DNA of 64,000 nt from Prorocentrum cordatum (taxonomy: Eukaryota; Sar; Dinophyceae; Prorocentrales; Prorocentraceae), in NCBI GenBank assembly GCA_963575745.1, contig CAUYUJ010007446.1, forward strand, positions 40,001-104,000. Direction: 5' to 3'. The translations under genes were made by a program, and so were the position numbers. Every line of letters starts with the position of its first letter. Position 1 is the stretch's first letter. The notes under the pieces are model-generated. The model searched no databases. It was not told where the DNA came from and saw nothing but the letters and a program-made list of their open reading frames with translations. Positions 31,114 through 41,100 of the stretch are shown one piece after another.

Positions 31114-32324
31114 CTCATTCCTACTCCTACTTCTGGTGATTGCGGTGGAAATCAAGCCCAGCAATGAAGAGACGAGCTCTTCAGGTCACCCCTCCAGTAC
31201 CACCCGCCCCACAGACCGCGACGGCGCGGATGTGGATGTCTTCGCCGCTCGTGATCTCCCTTCCCCGACACCATGGCTTTCGGTCCTTCCAAGTACGTAG
31301 GCCCCAAAGTCTAGAAAGTGCCCGCCCGAAAACAAAAACATCGGAAGTAATTACATGTTCGGTGTCGGTGTTCTTTGATTTTTGGGGCCGCAGAAGTCTC
31401 CCCCATTTTGGGGTGTCGCTACGCCATGCTATGTCATGCTACGCGTTGATCTTCAACCCCATGCTATGCCATATAATGCTATGCCATGTTGCGATATCTG
31501 ACTGTACGAATAAAGAGGGGATCTACGCCATGGTAATGGATGGGAAGGAAGGATAGGACGTCAGATTTGACTCGAGCGCACCTGGCTTGTCCTCCTCCCC
31601 TCTCCCTGCTCCTCCTCGCCTTCCTCCTCCACCCCTCCCTCCCTCGTCGTCCTCCCCTCCGCTCCTCGTCCTCGGCCCCCCCGCGCCCGCAGAGAGCGTT
31701 CAGCGGGTCGCCCCGCGCCGAAGGCGGGTTCCCCACGCTGCCTCGGCGCCGCGGAGGCGGCCGGCGCAGGGCCCGCGGAGGCCCTGCGTCTGCGGCGATC
31801 GCGGCCGCCGCCGTCCTCGGGGGGCTCGAGGCTCGAGGGAGCAGGAGGAGGAGGAGGAGGAGGAGGAGGAGGAGGAGGTGGAGGTGGAGGACCAGGTCCC
31901 CGACCTGGCCCCCCCTGAACCCTTTCTTGGCGGGCTCATGGGGCGAAGGTCAGCACAGAAACTACGCCGAGGTTAACCCCGTCCTCCCCATTTCCCCCTT
32001 CCTCCTTGCTGAATGCGTATTTGTGGTGCGTGACTCAGACACAGGGACACTCGGCCCCCATGGTCGTTCGCAGCAGGAGATGCACTGGTGCAAATCCAAG
32101 CCTCGGCAACGCTGTTGCAATACACCCTCAGTTATATGTCCTGCCTCGCCTCTTCATAGGGTCCTCTAAGGGTATATGTGCATTGCGGGGAATGTCCAAT
32201 TGGAGCACGACCGCCTGATGATCACCCATCGTGCCACCAACCCTCTCCTGGGCATCCAGCGTGGCGAGTCAACATGAGTGCTACGTCCTGACAGCCCTAG
32301 ATCGTGCCAGAACACCCATCTGGG
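31114..32324. other. no recognisable gene; GGA tract at 31.84 kb
   Basis: 31400-31495 has several ATGCTATGCCAT-like short direct repeats. 31590-31690 is C/T-rich. 31838-31885 is a pure GGA microsatellite. The intervening frames are composition-driven. Confidence 0.5.
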
Positions 32325-32395
32325 ACTTAGGAGGAGGAGAAGGAGGAGGAGGAGGAGTAGGAGGAGGAGGAAAAGGAAGAAGAGAAACGGGATAA
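32325..32395 (+). repeat. (GGA)n/(GGAAAA)n tract
   Basis: AGGAGGAGAAGGAGGAGGAG-type purine repeat immediately before the first ORF of the DIRS-like element. Confidence 0.85.
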
Positions 32396-32399
32396 TGGG

Positions 32400-33120
32400 G
32401 GCATTACATGTTTTCAAACCAGCTTTTATGTGTGCACTGCCGTGGGTCAGGGCCGTGTATGTTGTGTCCTATCTTGCCCGCTTGCACTCTTCGTGGCTCG
32501 CAGTTTTTTCGGCTCGAAGGGTTGCGGGCCCCGGCGAGCCCAGAGCATCTGAGCCGATGCACCGGACTGCTTCATATCTGCGCCCGAGGGACACCATTTC
32601 CAGGGCCACGGCGCGCGGGTGGCCGGTGGCCGCGGCCCTGATCCTGACCCAGGAGCTCCGCTACCTCGTGCCCCACGGCGGGTTGTGGAGCCTTCTCCTG
32701 CCGCCCCCCGAGGGCCTTCGGGAGTGTGCTGCGGAGGACGAGGACGTCGGTTTCAGGGCGACGAACGCCTCGAGACTCCCGATGGCGCCCTGGGCCCGCT
32801 GTTCCCGCATCTACGTTTGTCGCGACGGCCGGTCGACGGGGACGGTGGCGCTGCTGGTCACAAAGGTCGGCCCCAAGCATCCTGGCACCAGGGTGGTGGT
32901 CGACGGGACAGAGTGGATCCAGATGGTCGACGTGCTCGACAAGAAGCGGGTCCTGAGCAAGCCGCTGGCGACGGTCACATGGATGGAGCACCCGGGCGTC
33001 AGCTCGAAGGAGAAGGGCGTCATCATCACGGCAGCGGAGCGGGCTATCGCTCGCCTGGACGTCGAGGGTGGGGGCAGGACCATGAAGATGCATAAAAAAA
33101 AACTGCGCCAAAAACAATAA
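32400..33120 (+). CDS. first ORF of the DIRS-like element, unknown
   Basis: The frame is open from 32278 and ends at a TAA at 33118-33120; the first part of that frame is purine-repeat noise. The stretch from about residue 95 of this region reads as a conserved globular protein: RIYVCRDGRSTGTVALLVTK, HPGTRVVVDGTEWIQMVDVL, then SKEKGVIITAAERAIARLDV and a lysine-rich tail. I do not know the family. Its position just before the gag-like ORFs and its clean coding look suggest it is the element's first product, perhaps an accessory or gag-associated protein. The true start is unclear; the ATG at 32552 or one near 32395 are options. Confidence 0.5.
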
Positions 33121-33139
33121 GAACGGCCGCAGTGCGTTC

Positions 33140-33490
33140 GTGAGCTGGGTGGCCGGCGGCGTCGGGAACGTTTTCACCGAGCTGTGGGTTCAGAGGAGTT
33201 TCGGCTCGTGGGGGGCACTCCCCGTTTTGTTCCGGCGACTGTGGCGTTTCTTCCGACTCGGGGCGCTGGCGGAGGCAGGTTACGATGCGGCCAAGTCTTT
33301 CTATGAGACCGTCGAGGACGTTCAGAACGATGTCGACTGGGTCTGGGAGTGCTACGAGACGGGCGAGCTGGAGTACGTGGCCGCCGTGGTCGGGAGCTTC
33401 GTGGTCCTGGGCTACCTGAGCTGGGCGTGGACCTACGGCGGGCAGTCGGGGGACTCTGACTCTGAGAGCGGCTCGAACCATAGCGCATAG
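33140..33490 (+). CDS. gag-region ORF with one membrane segment
   Basis: About 116 residues. An amphipathic start (FRRLWRFFRLGALAEAGYDA) is followed by an acidic part, VEDVQNDVDWVWECYETGEL. Then comes a hydrophobic segment near residues 78-98, VAAVVGSFVVLGYLSWAW, likely to cross a membrane, and an acidic Ser/Asp-rich end, GDSDSESGSN. The function is not recognised. It starts 20 bases after the previous stop and overlaps the next frame at its end, which resembles the tight ORF packing of retroelements. The first codon used is an ATG at 33140. Confidence 0.45.
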   Translation: MSWVAGGVGNVFTELWVQRSFGSWGALPVLFRRLWRFFRLGALAEAGYDAAKSFYETVEDVQNDVDWVWECYETGELEYVAAVVGSFVVLGYLSWAWTYGGQSGDSDSESGSNHSA

Positions 33491-34269
33491 CGACGACGAC
33501 GGGGACCGCATCTTCAGGACCCAGGTGGCCGACTCGGACGACGAGCTCTCTCTGCGGCGCCTGTTCGCGGAGCTGACGAACCAGCCGCAGGAGCTGCGGC
33601 GCGCGGTGGCGGAGCTGGCGGGCGCGGTGCGCAACCCTCGAGCGGCCCGGGTCGCAGGGCTCGGGGTCCCAGGGGTGCGTTTCGGAGCAGGTCTCGGAGG
33701 TTGGCCCCCCAGGCGCGGCCTCGCTGGGCAGCGGATCGGACGAGGGGGCTTGCTGTGACAAGGAACCGCGCCCGACGCCCAGCCAGATCGACGACCTCAT
33801 TGCGGAGCTCAACGAGCACGAGCACGAGGTCCAGCAGGACTCCACTCGGGCCACCGTCGGGACGGGATCGCCTGCCCGCTCCACGGACAGCCTGGGCTCG
33901 CGGGGGCCAGCGGGGCAGGACATCGAGCTGCAGGAGCGCATCCAGTCGCTGAAGGACGAGAGTCGCAACCCGCGCGACTGGCTGCTAGCCGCCCTCGAGA
34001 AGTTCGAGAACGCGCGGATGGCGCCCGTGGGCTGCGCCAGGACGAGGGTGGCCCCGACGGCCCTTCGTGAGTTGTATCGATCGGGCACAAAAGCCATGGT
34101 CGAGCTGGGCGAGTGGCTGAGGTCGATGGAGCTGCAGCGGGCTACGGTCCGCACGGGGGTCATGATGCTGGCGATGGCGTTGGATCGCACGATGGCCGAG
34201 GTTGCCTACGATAAACCCATCGAGACCCCAGCGGCGGAGCTGATTTGCCCGAGGCTCTACTCCGTCTAG
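33491..34269 (+). pseudogene. gag-like region, frameshifted
   Basis: The reading starts in one frame with DRIFRTQVADSDDELSLRRL and FAELTNQPQELRRAVAELAG, then must shift near 33640-33700 into the frame of SEVGPPGAASLGSGSDEGAC, PTPSQIDDLIAELNEHEHEV and RNPRDWLLAALEKFENARMA. Helical, charged, Cys-poor sequence continues to LICPRLYSV, where a TAG (34267-34269) interrupts an otherwise open frame. The protein style (acidic linker, then helical capsid-like region) fits a gag product placed before the reverse transcriptase. No zinc knuckle is visible. Confidence 0.5.
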
Positions 34270-35357
34270 AGTGCCTACGAGAACGACGAGCGCCTGGGCG
34301 ACTGGCGACGCCCCAAGAAACAGCACGGCGGCGGCAAGTGGCGTTCCAAGGTCGATTGGGCTCCGGCCGAGGAGCACGCAAGACCAATGGTTGGGATCGC
34401 GAAGCGGCTGCTCTGGCTGCTGACGGTGGTCCGCTCGTCTGGAGGCTCGGCGTTTCTGGAGACAGCGGACTGGTTCTCGGCTGCGCCCCCATTGGCATTG
34501 GCCTTCCGGGGCGGGGCCTGTCTCTTCAGGTTGGAAGCGAACGAATTCGACGGCGACCTCCTGGACAACGACGCAGTTTTTCAGCGTCGAGGCGCCCGGC
34601 GTTCCCGGCCTACGTGGAGGATGGAAGGGAGAGAGCGCGATCCGCTTCGAATGATATTCGTCCCGCCGAAAGCGCCGTCCCGCCGTCCTCTCAGGGCCTG
34701 GGCGAGCAGCACCTGCAAAGGGGGCCGCGGCCATCCGCGGGCTGGCGGCGGGTCATCTGGGGCAGGAGACGCTTCCACTGAGAAGACGGAGGGATTGGCG
34801 GGAGTGGAAGGAGGCGACCCCGCTGCAGATTACCACCATCCACGACTTATGGGACCGGCGCGCCAAATCGGAGTGTTGGGGGGCCATCAGCGACGGCAGG
34901 GCGGTTCTCGGCCGCGTGGGAGGCAAAGGAGTCTCGGGCTACCCGAGCCCGAGCACGAAGAAGGTGAAGCAAGATGCGAGATGGATGCTATCCAAGGGAG
35001 ACTTCTGTCCGCCGGTGGCGGAGCAGGTCTCGGCGCCACCATGCGAGACCAGGGGCCTCTCCATCGGCAGCCTGGCCAAGGTCGCGGGGGCCTACCTCCA
35101 CGACAACGGGAACGAGGCGATTCGATTCGCGGGCCAGGTCGGCCGGGGGCGCTGCGAGAACGCCAGGAGCCGCGCGGACCCAGGGTGGAGACGACAGGAG
35201 AACGGGCTGGAGCTCACTCTAAGAATGGATCAGCCGGGAATGATGGGCTATGTCAACACGGCCAGGGAGTGCGCGGGGGCGTTGCCGGCGGGAAGAACCT
35301 CGACGCGATTTGCCAGAGTGTCGAGAAGAGTCCTTTGGTTTGGGGTTGCAATGGGGT
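34270..35357 (+). pseudogene. gag to pol linker, decayed
   Basis: After the TAG the same frame reads YENDERLGDWRRPKKQHGGG and then becomes compositionally odd. Better protein appears at 34916-35300 in another frame (GLSIGSLAKVAGAYLHDNGN, then LRMDQPGMMGYVNTARECAG). At least two frame changes are needed. No protease motif was found. Confidence 0.4.
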
Positions 35358-36300
35358 GAACCTCTTGTTCAAGGGCCCGCTCTCGGTACCTCCGGGCAGC
35401 CCCGCGCCCCCGGCCCCGTTGGATCTGGGCGAGTCAATCCCACGTAGGCGACGGCTCTTCTCGCTCCAAGGCTACATTCCCGATTGGTTTTGCCGTGCGC
35501 GGCGGCCTCGCTCTTTGGCGAAGTATTTTGCGGTGCCCGACGCGGCGCCGCGCCAGGTCTACGACTGCGCCCAGGAGAAGGGGGTCTCTATGCCGAAGCC
35601 GTGCGAGGACGATATTGGGATTGGCGCGACGTCTCCTGCGACGGGCTCGAGCTGGGCGGTCGCTTTGGCGCGCAGTTGCCTGGCCGACGCGCTGGAAGAG
35701 ATGATGGGCGTGGACCTTGCCCAAATCGCTCGCGGCCGACCTGCGATGTCGTTCGAGACGGCCCAGCTGATGCCCCTCTTGTACATCGACAACTACATCG
35801 GGCTGAAGCTGCGCGGAGACGATGGCGAGGGGCGCAGGGTCGAGAATAACAAAGTCAGGGCGCACCTGGAGCGAAAGGGGCCACCCGTGCACAAGGAGGA
35901 TTGGAGGGGGGGTCTGACGCGAGGCTTTGGGCTGAGCATCGGAACCGGACCACGCCGCCTCAGGGTCGCCCTAGACAAGATGCGAGACCTGGCGCCGACT
36001 GCCGAGACGGTGGCGGCGTTAGGCTGGGTGGCTCCGAGCGCTCTCAACAGCTCGCTGGGGGCGCGGGCCTGGGCCACCATGACCAACCGAGCGGCTTTCG
36101 CCATCTTGGACGCGACGTGCAACTGGATCAACGAGTTCGGGGACGAGGAGGCCTGCCAGTGGCAGGCTCTCGATGCGCAGACGAAGAGCGAGCTGCGCGC
36201 GCGGGCCTCGATGCGCCTGGGGGCGGACTTGGAGGCGCCCTGGCTGGAGAAGGTCTACATGGCGGTTGCCTCGGAGGAGGGCTTCGCCGCGGCGGTGACG
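35358..36300 (+). pseudogene. reverse transcriptase of DIRS type, one open frame
   Basis: The frame 34387-36543 is open throughout. Its recognisable part starts with QGYIPDWFCRARRPRSLAKY (finger region). SSWAVALA follows at 35647-35670, where the family has MGWSWAL. The catalytic core is LLYIDNYIGL, with YIDN at 35782-35793 in place of the usual Y-V-D-N/D. Then come VHKEDW and FGLSIGTGPRRLRVAL, matching the palm-to-thumb order of dinoflagellate DIRS elements, and LGARAWATMTNRAAFAILDA. DLEAPWLEKVYMAVASEEGF (about 36223-36282) sits where the RNase H domain begins, with the first catalytic Asp replaced by Val. The enzyme would copy element RNA into DNA. Altered motifs suggest it is inactive. Confidence 0.75.
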
Positions 36301-37050
36301 GCGTCCGACCTCGAGGAGACCAGGGCGGAGACCAGCCGGGGGGCCATGCCGTCGTGGACCGCGCAGGCGGAGGCAACGCGCGCCGAGGTCGAGCAGGGGG
36401 CGGCTGCGGAGGGCGACGAGGAGGACGAGATGATCTCCCCAGAGATGGGGGGGCCCGGCTTTCTGGGGCTCTTCGCGGGCAGCGAGAGGCCCCAAGACGC
36501 GGCGAGGGCTGGCGGTCTATCCTGGGGGGAGCTTGTGGCGTGAAGAAGGGCCCCGAGTTCGACCTCGACGTGGCGAACCTCGAGAGGCTGTTTCGATGGC
36601 TGCAGTGGCGATGGCGGTGCAGGGTGCACCCGGCGTCTCCTTCCGCTGCGTTCTTGGCGGCGCGTAAGCCGCCGCTACGGTCAACGGCGCGCCCTTGGAG
36701 AGTGCGTGGTTTGTCCGAGGCCGACCTGCAGAGGGCGAGCGCAGGCTCGACTTTGTGTCGGCGATCCAGATGGCATTGTAGTTCGCGAGGGAGGGCGTCT
36801 ACTTTGCGATCGAAGGCTCGGGGCCCCATGTGGAGCCATCCCCCGATGGTCGAGTTGCGCGACAGAGGGGGGGGGGGTAATCACGGTCACCCTGACTACT
36901 GCATGCACGGCGAGGTCTGGATTAAGGGGGCCACTCCGATCACCAACTGCAGGGCTCTGGGGGTCGCAGGGAAGAGATGCCTGGGCCAGCGGGGGCGCTG
37001 TTCGAGAACTGGGGGGCTACGCCAATAACTTCGGGGCAGTGCGCCGCGCG
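36301..37050 (+). pseudogene. cytosine-methyltransferase-like domain of the DIRS-like element
   Basis: FLGLFAGSE at 36460-36486 matches the FxGxG-type S-adenosylmethionine motif I seen in this retroelement family (FLELFAGSGRLT). The next frame has KGPEFDLDVANLERLFRWLQ and then HPASPSAAFLAARKPPLRS at 36625-36681, the place of the catalytic PC motif (family: PPCTTFSLAR). The cysteine is replaced by Ser. In a third frame FAREGVYFAIEGSG at about 36784-36825 stands where the ENP motif is expected. DYCMHGEVWIKGATPITN, KRCLGQRGRC and SRTGG follow in the first of these frames. The original reaction would be cytosine C5 methylation. The frame breaks and lost Cys make it inactive. The assignment rests on motif order and memory of the family. 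Confidence 0.6.
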
Positions 37051-37224
37051 GGGCCCGATGGGCGAGCTTGGCCTGGCGGCCTGTCCTTGCCCCGTTCTGC
37101 TCTGCGAGGCCCGCGCGGAGGTCGCGAAGGAGGTGGGGCCGAGCTGGGGCCGAGCACCCTCGGGGGCGCAGGTCAGGCCGCGGCGCGGGCTTCCTCGAGC
37201 CCAGCAACTACCACCGAGGGAGAC

Positions 37225-37535
37225 CTGGCCGGTCGAACAGAGTGGAGGGTGCTCTTCCAAGGCCGATGGCAGAGCGAGGAACGCAACGACTTGCTGGAGC
37301 TCAGAACGATCATCGGTCTCACCAGGCACCTGTCGAGGACGTCCAGGGCGCGGTCCTCGCCATGACCGGCTCGCACGTGAGCCTGGGCATGCTGGCGAAG
37401 GGTCGAGCTCTGCGCCGGCGCTCTTGCATCTGGCAAGGGCGGCAGGCGTCATCCAGCGGGTGTGCAGACTGAAGGCCCGCTACCGATGGGTGCCATCCGA
37501 GGTGGGCGCTGCGGATGGCCCACCACGCCATGCCC
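37225..37535 (+). pseudogene. RNase H C-terminal half of the DIRS-like element
   Basis: WRVLFQGRWQSEERNDLLEL and RTIIGLTRHLSRTSRAR (37240-37355) correspond to the W...E...LElRA helix of DIRS-type RNase H. The frame then shifts to MTGSHVSLGMLAKGRA (37363-37410), where the catalytic DSxVALGAxxKGRS is expected, with the Asp changed to Thr. Another shift gives LLHLARAAGVIQRVCRL and RYRWVPSEVGAADGPPRH (37480-37530), the conserved YVPSExNPADxPSR end. Two frame changes within 300 bp and lost acidic residues mean it is dead. Confidence 0.7.
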
Positions 37536-37726
37536 GCCTGGGCGCGGCGGAGGAGACAAAGGAAGGCCGCGGAGCGAGGTGCGCGCCGAAGCGGCTACTG
37601 CACTGGCTTCGGGAACTAAGACAACACGGCCGAGTTGGGTCCACACTGATGGCGGTGATGACGAGCACGTATCGGGTGACAGCCGCCCCCAGAGGATCCA
37701 AGCCCCCGCCACTTAAAGAAGTGAGG

Positions 37727-37753
37727 AGGGAAAGAGAGAGAGAGAGAGGGGGA

Positions 37754-37784
<31 letters not shown>
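37727..37784 (+). repeat. (GA)n microsatellite
   Basis: GAGAGA repeat with one GGGGAGAGG interruption; it encodes Arg/Glu or Leu/Ser runs. Confidence 0.92.
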
Positions 37785-38088
37785 CATGGGAAGTCGCATG
37801 GGCTGTCCCATTGAAGTGCAACAACAGGCTGGTCATCCACGCGGTCGACGACAACACGAACATCCAGTGCGAGAGGGCACGGATAGGAGCCAGAAGCAAC
37901 ACAGGCATTTCACACAAAGGCTTTTGGCATCATCGACGGCGCAACGCATGCGCACCCATGCCAGTGGAGTCCCAGCGATCCGAACCAGGGTTGATGCACG
38001 GCCGTGTTCTAAGATGCAGCTGAAAGGTATGGTGTGGCAGCGCTGTCGGCGGCGACAAGATCCCAAGCTGCGCTACCGACAGACATTA

Positions 38089-38119
38089 CATGGTGGTTTG
38101 GCACAGCCAAACCACCATG
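38089..38119. repeat. perfect 14-bp hairpin
   Basis: CATGGTGGTTTGGC, a 3-base loop (ACA), then GCCAAACCACCATG. It is perfect and isolated. No T-run follows, so I do not call it a terminator. Confidence 0.8.
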
Positions 38120-39045
38120 CAACGTCAGTTTGTTCATCCGTTGACAGCAGCACGCGTCGCGGCAGCAGAACGCAGTAGCGCGCGCGGGCATGCGGGGCCG
38201 GCGATGTGGCTGGCCAGCTGTCAGCGCGATTTCGGCATAAGTGCCAACATCCACATGGTTGTCGTTTTGGGCGCGCTATCCAGCGCAGCTGCATCGCGCT
38301 GCAAGGCGCCGCGGCCATGCGTTTGTAGCGCCAGGCCCCGCGCGCTCCTCGAGGCGGGAAAACGAGCTCTACGCCAAGGAATCGCGCGTGATTTTGCGGG
38401 GCCGGCGAAGACGATTGGCGCCCCCTCGCGCTGGCACTGTAACCAGACCTCGCACACATGAAGTGCACGAGACTTCGTGGCACACCAAGGAATTGCAGCA
38501 ACGCCTTCTGGGTTGTGCTTTTCGCGCGCGGTGACAGCTCCGAGCTGGAAAGGAAGGGGTGGCGGGACGAGGCGAAGCAGGGGAAGAGGATACGGAAGAG
38601 GAGGGCGAGAAAGAAGCGAAGGAAGCAACGGAAGGGCGCCAGGATGCGCGCATGCGAAGCAAACGCTGCGCGCCGAGACAGTTATTCGGTCGTTCGGTTG
38701 GCCGTGCGGCATATGAATTCAAAAAGAGCTGTTTGCTGCCTATCGAAGGGACTTCTTGGGAAGGAGACTCGCGCTCTCTCCCCGACCCCCTTTCCCGCAC
38801 CCCGTTGCGAGCGCGCGACGATGTGTTCTGGCGCGCGGGCAGAGGGCTGCCAGTTGCCGGTGGGCGGCCTTTCCGCCCGTCACCCGTTCCGAACGAATGC
38901 GTCCAGCTAAGCGCACGTGTCGCGCAGACCGCCAGCTTCAAACGCCGACGCCACCCCGATCCCCGCATCCGTGCCAGGCACCTTCTCAACGGCGCCCCCT
39001 TCCGGCGTAAAACCAATGAAACCCTTTGCGCTTGTATGTTTTTTT

Positions 39046-40020
39046 TCCTGTTCTGAAGTGAAGGAGTTTCTCGCGGGCGTCAAGCGGGGCCAGCTCCCTT
39101 TCGACGCGATGGCCGAGAGGGACAGGACCTTGGCGGACTACTTTCTGGACCAGCTACGCGCAGGGCGTGAGCTACATGAAGGCCAGCTATTGCTACAAAA
39201 GGTTCTTGCGCATCTTCGAGGACCACCGGAACCATCTGCCAGTGGCCGCCGGGGCCCTCAAGAGCTGGGGGCGCATGGGGTTTTGCGGCGAAGGCGAGCC
39301 GATCCCGATGGAGGCAATGTGCGTCATCATCCAGACCTTCTTCGAGCGAGGGGAGGTCATGGAAGGCGCAGCGGCGCTCATGCAGCTGGACGGCTGGCTG
39401 CGCGAGCAGGACTGGTGCCAGCTGCGACAGGGTGACGCCAGCATCGACACGGACGGGCGAATCGGGCTGATCCCAGGGCGGCGTGAGAGGAGAGAAACTC
39501 AAGACGGGCGCGGACACGGGTGCAAGGCAGTCATTCAGGCGCGGATGGAAGGCATCGGCGGCGACGAGCTGGTGCTGCCCGTGATTCAGGACAGCTTCAG
39601 GCGGGCGCGGGGGGCGGTTCCTGTCCGACCTCCAGCTCGAGAGCCCCAGGCCCCCCCGCGGCATCCGACACGCGGCGGCGGCCAATTCCGTCGCGGCAGG
39701 GGTGGGCTTCGAGGAGGCGCGACGGCGAGGCAGGTGGAAGACTCCAGGAGCGTTGAGCAGATACACCATGGTCCACACCCTGATCAGGAGGCGGTCGGAG
39801 CTACCAGACCCCGTGATCGAGCAGAGCAGGAATTTCTGGAGTTCTCCATGGAAGCACATCAAGGACGCCCTCTGGACCTCCCAGGAAGGCTTATGCTCGA
39901 GATTGGGAGAGTCAGAGGAGATGCTGCGTTGGCTTTCGGAGCTGAGGCCGCGGACACCAGTGAGCCAGCGAGTATGCCTTCAGCAGCTCATCGGACGAGG
40001 TCTCGACGCACGAGCTAGCC
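39046..40020 (+). pseudogene. tyrosine recombinase of the DIRS-like element
   Basis: The N-terminal core-binding part starts in one frame (LAGVKRGQLPFDAMAERDRT) and passes to a second (KRFLRIFEDHRNHLPVAAGA, then LKSWGRMGFCGEGEPIPMEA). The first catalytic Arg is in LDGWLREQDWCQL (about 39388-39426). A beta-hairpin EKLKTGAD follows near 39497 in yet another frame. Box II is RGIRHAAAANSVAAG (39658-39702), where the family has HxxRHGGASND, so the His is replaced. The end reads RGRWKTPGALSRYTM, with RGRW at 39726-39737 and the nucleophile Tyr at 39762-39764. The enzyme would insert a circular DNA copy by site-specific recombination. At least three frame changes are present. The signature is clear. 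Confidence 0.8.
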
Positions 40021-40440
40021 TGCTGCCGCTCCTCTCCTTTCCTACCTGACTCTCAGTTGACACAGTCGCCCGTGTAATTCGGGGGTTGACGGCTAGCCAT
40101 AAGGGGGTTGAGGTACTTGCTAAGTTTCCGGTTCCTGCTTCTCCCTCCCTCCCACCCTCGAAGAAGTCTGTGCATCTTTTGAGGCTTGCGGCCGGTTTCT
40201 TCCATGCGGCAGCGTGCGGTTTTTCACGTTTCGCATTCTGTCGGGAGGGGCCCCCTGGCGACAGCCTCGCGGGCACGCGACAAAACCTGCGCGTTTTGCT
40301 CCTCTCGTGCTCGCGAGCGCAGGACATGAATTGAAACGACTGCGAGCGGGATTGATCACCCCCCCTTGTGTCAAAAGGTGGACGTCTGGCTTTATCTGTC
40401 ACCTTTGTCGGGGTGATCCGCCTGACCCCACTCGCGGCTG

Positions 40441-40526
40441 GCAAATCCGGGCGTGTGGGAGTAGATGTTTATACTCCCACACGCCAGAAAGCGGTCAAAT
40501 CCGGGCGCGTGGGAGTAGATGTGTAT
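40441..40526. repeat. direct repeat with perfect 14-bp hairpin
   Basis: CAAATCCGGGCGTGTGGGAG at 40442 is repeated at 40496 with one change. In the first copy GGCGTGTGGGAGTA (40450-40463) pairs perfectly with TACTCCCACACGCC (40472-40485) across an 8-base loop. It lies about 430 bp after the recombinase end and just before a decayed 14-bp minisatellite. Confidence 0.8.
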
Positions 40527-40605
40527 GGCGCAATTTATGTGGTGCAATATACGTGTTGCAATCCGTGTAGTGCAAGCTTTGTGGTGCCATTAATGCTGTG
40601 CAACG
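40513..40605 (+). repeat. 14-bp minisatellite, locus 3 (decayed)
   Basis: TATGGCGCAATTTATGTGGT, GCAATATACGTGTTGCAATC and GTGCAAGCTTTGTGGTGCC: units with the same spacing as at 23.9 kb but more diverged. They are followed by GCGAAGAAGTGCGAAACAAT-type short repeats up to 40665. Confidence 0.65.
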
Positions 40606-40665
40606 CGAAGAAGTGCGAAACAATGCGGAACAACGTGAAGCAACGCGGAGTAATGCGGAGCGGGT

Positions 40666-41100
40666 GGCGACGAGGCGGCGGGCAAAGACGAGGCGGCGAC
40701 GGTGGCCACACGGCGGCCAGATGGGCCCGCAGGGCCAACTATTTAGGAAATATATAAGAACCCGTCCACGCACTGATTGTGGAGTGCTGGGTCTGAACCA
40801 GAAAATGATGATGGTAAGTACACCGTAGAGGTCACAGATCACCGCATCCGTCCTCCTTTGTTCTTGCCCTTGCGTTTTCATGTGCAGATCAAGGGTTGAC
40901 GTTTTCTCCGATGTAGCTTGACTTTCCCAGCTCTGGAAATCAGGCTCTGGGGGCCCAGAATGGTGAACAAGCCGCCGCCTCTAATTTTTGGAGCCGTGGC
41001 ATGCCTGGGTTCTCCGCCGTCCCTTGCGTCCTCCTTTTGCTTCACCTGGCAACGGCAGGCGCGTGGGGGGAGGGTGAGAGGGTGCCCCGAGGCCTGAACT
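40666..41100. other. no recognisable gene
   Basis: Unique-looking sequence with only composition-driven frames. Confidence 0.5.

Larger units (their letters stand above)
37536..39045. other. unassigned insert within the DIRS-like element
   Basis: No domain could be assigned, although an RNase H to recombinase linker of this size is not expected. It includes a GA microsatellite, a 14-bp hairpin, and ends in T8CCTGTTCTGAAG, a pyrimidine tract plus AG just before the recombinase reading starts, which resembles a 3' splice site. It could be a nested insertion or an intron. Confidence 0.45.
32400..40020 (+). mobile_element. DIRS-like tyrosine-recombinase retrotransposon, decayed
   Basis: Domain order on one strand: small ORFs with gag-like features, reverse transcriptase, a cytosine-methyltransferase-like domain, RNase H end, tyrosine recombinase. 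Reverse transcriptase joined to a tyrosine recombinase and the absence of a DDE integrase define the DIRS order. Frame changes are needed within gag, methyltransferase, RNase H and recombinase, and key residues are altered, so it is inactive. The termini could not be located; the extent given runs from the first linked ORF to the end of the recombinase. A 1.5-kb stretch of unrelated-looking sequence (37536-39045) separates RNase H from the recombinase. Confidence 0.8.

Noticed and set aside
38089-38119. Rho-independent terminator
   Set aside because: The hairpin lacks a T-run, and bacterial terminators are not expected in this genome.
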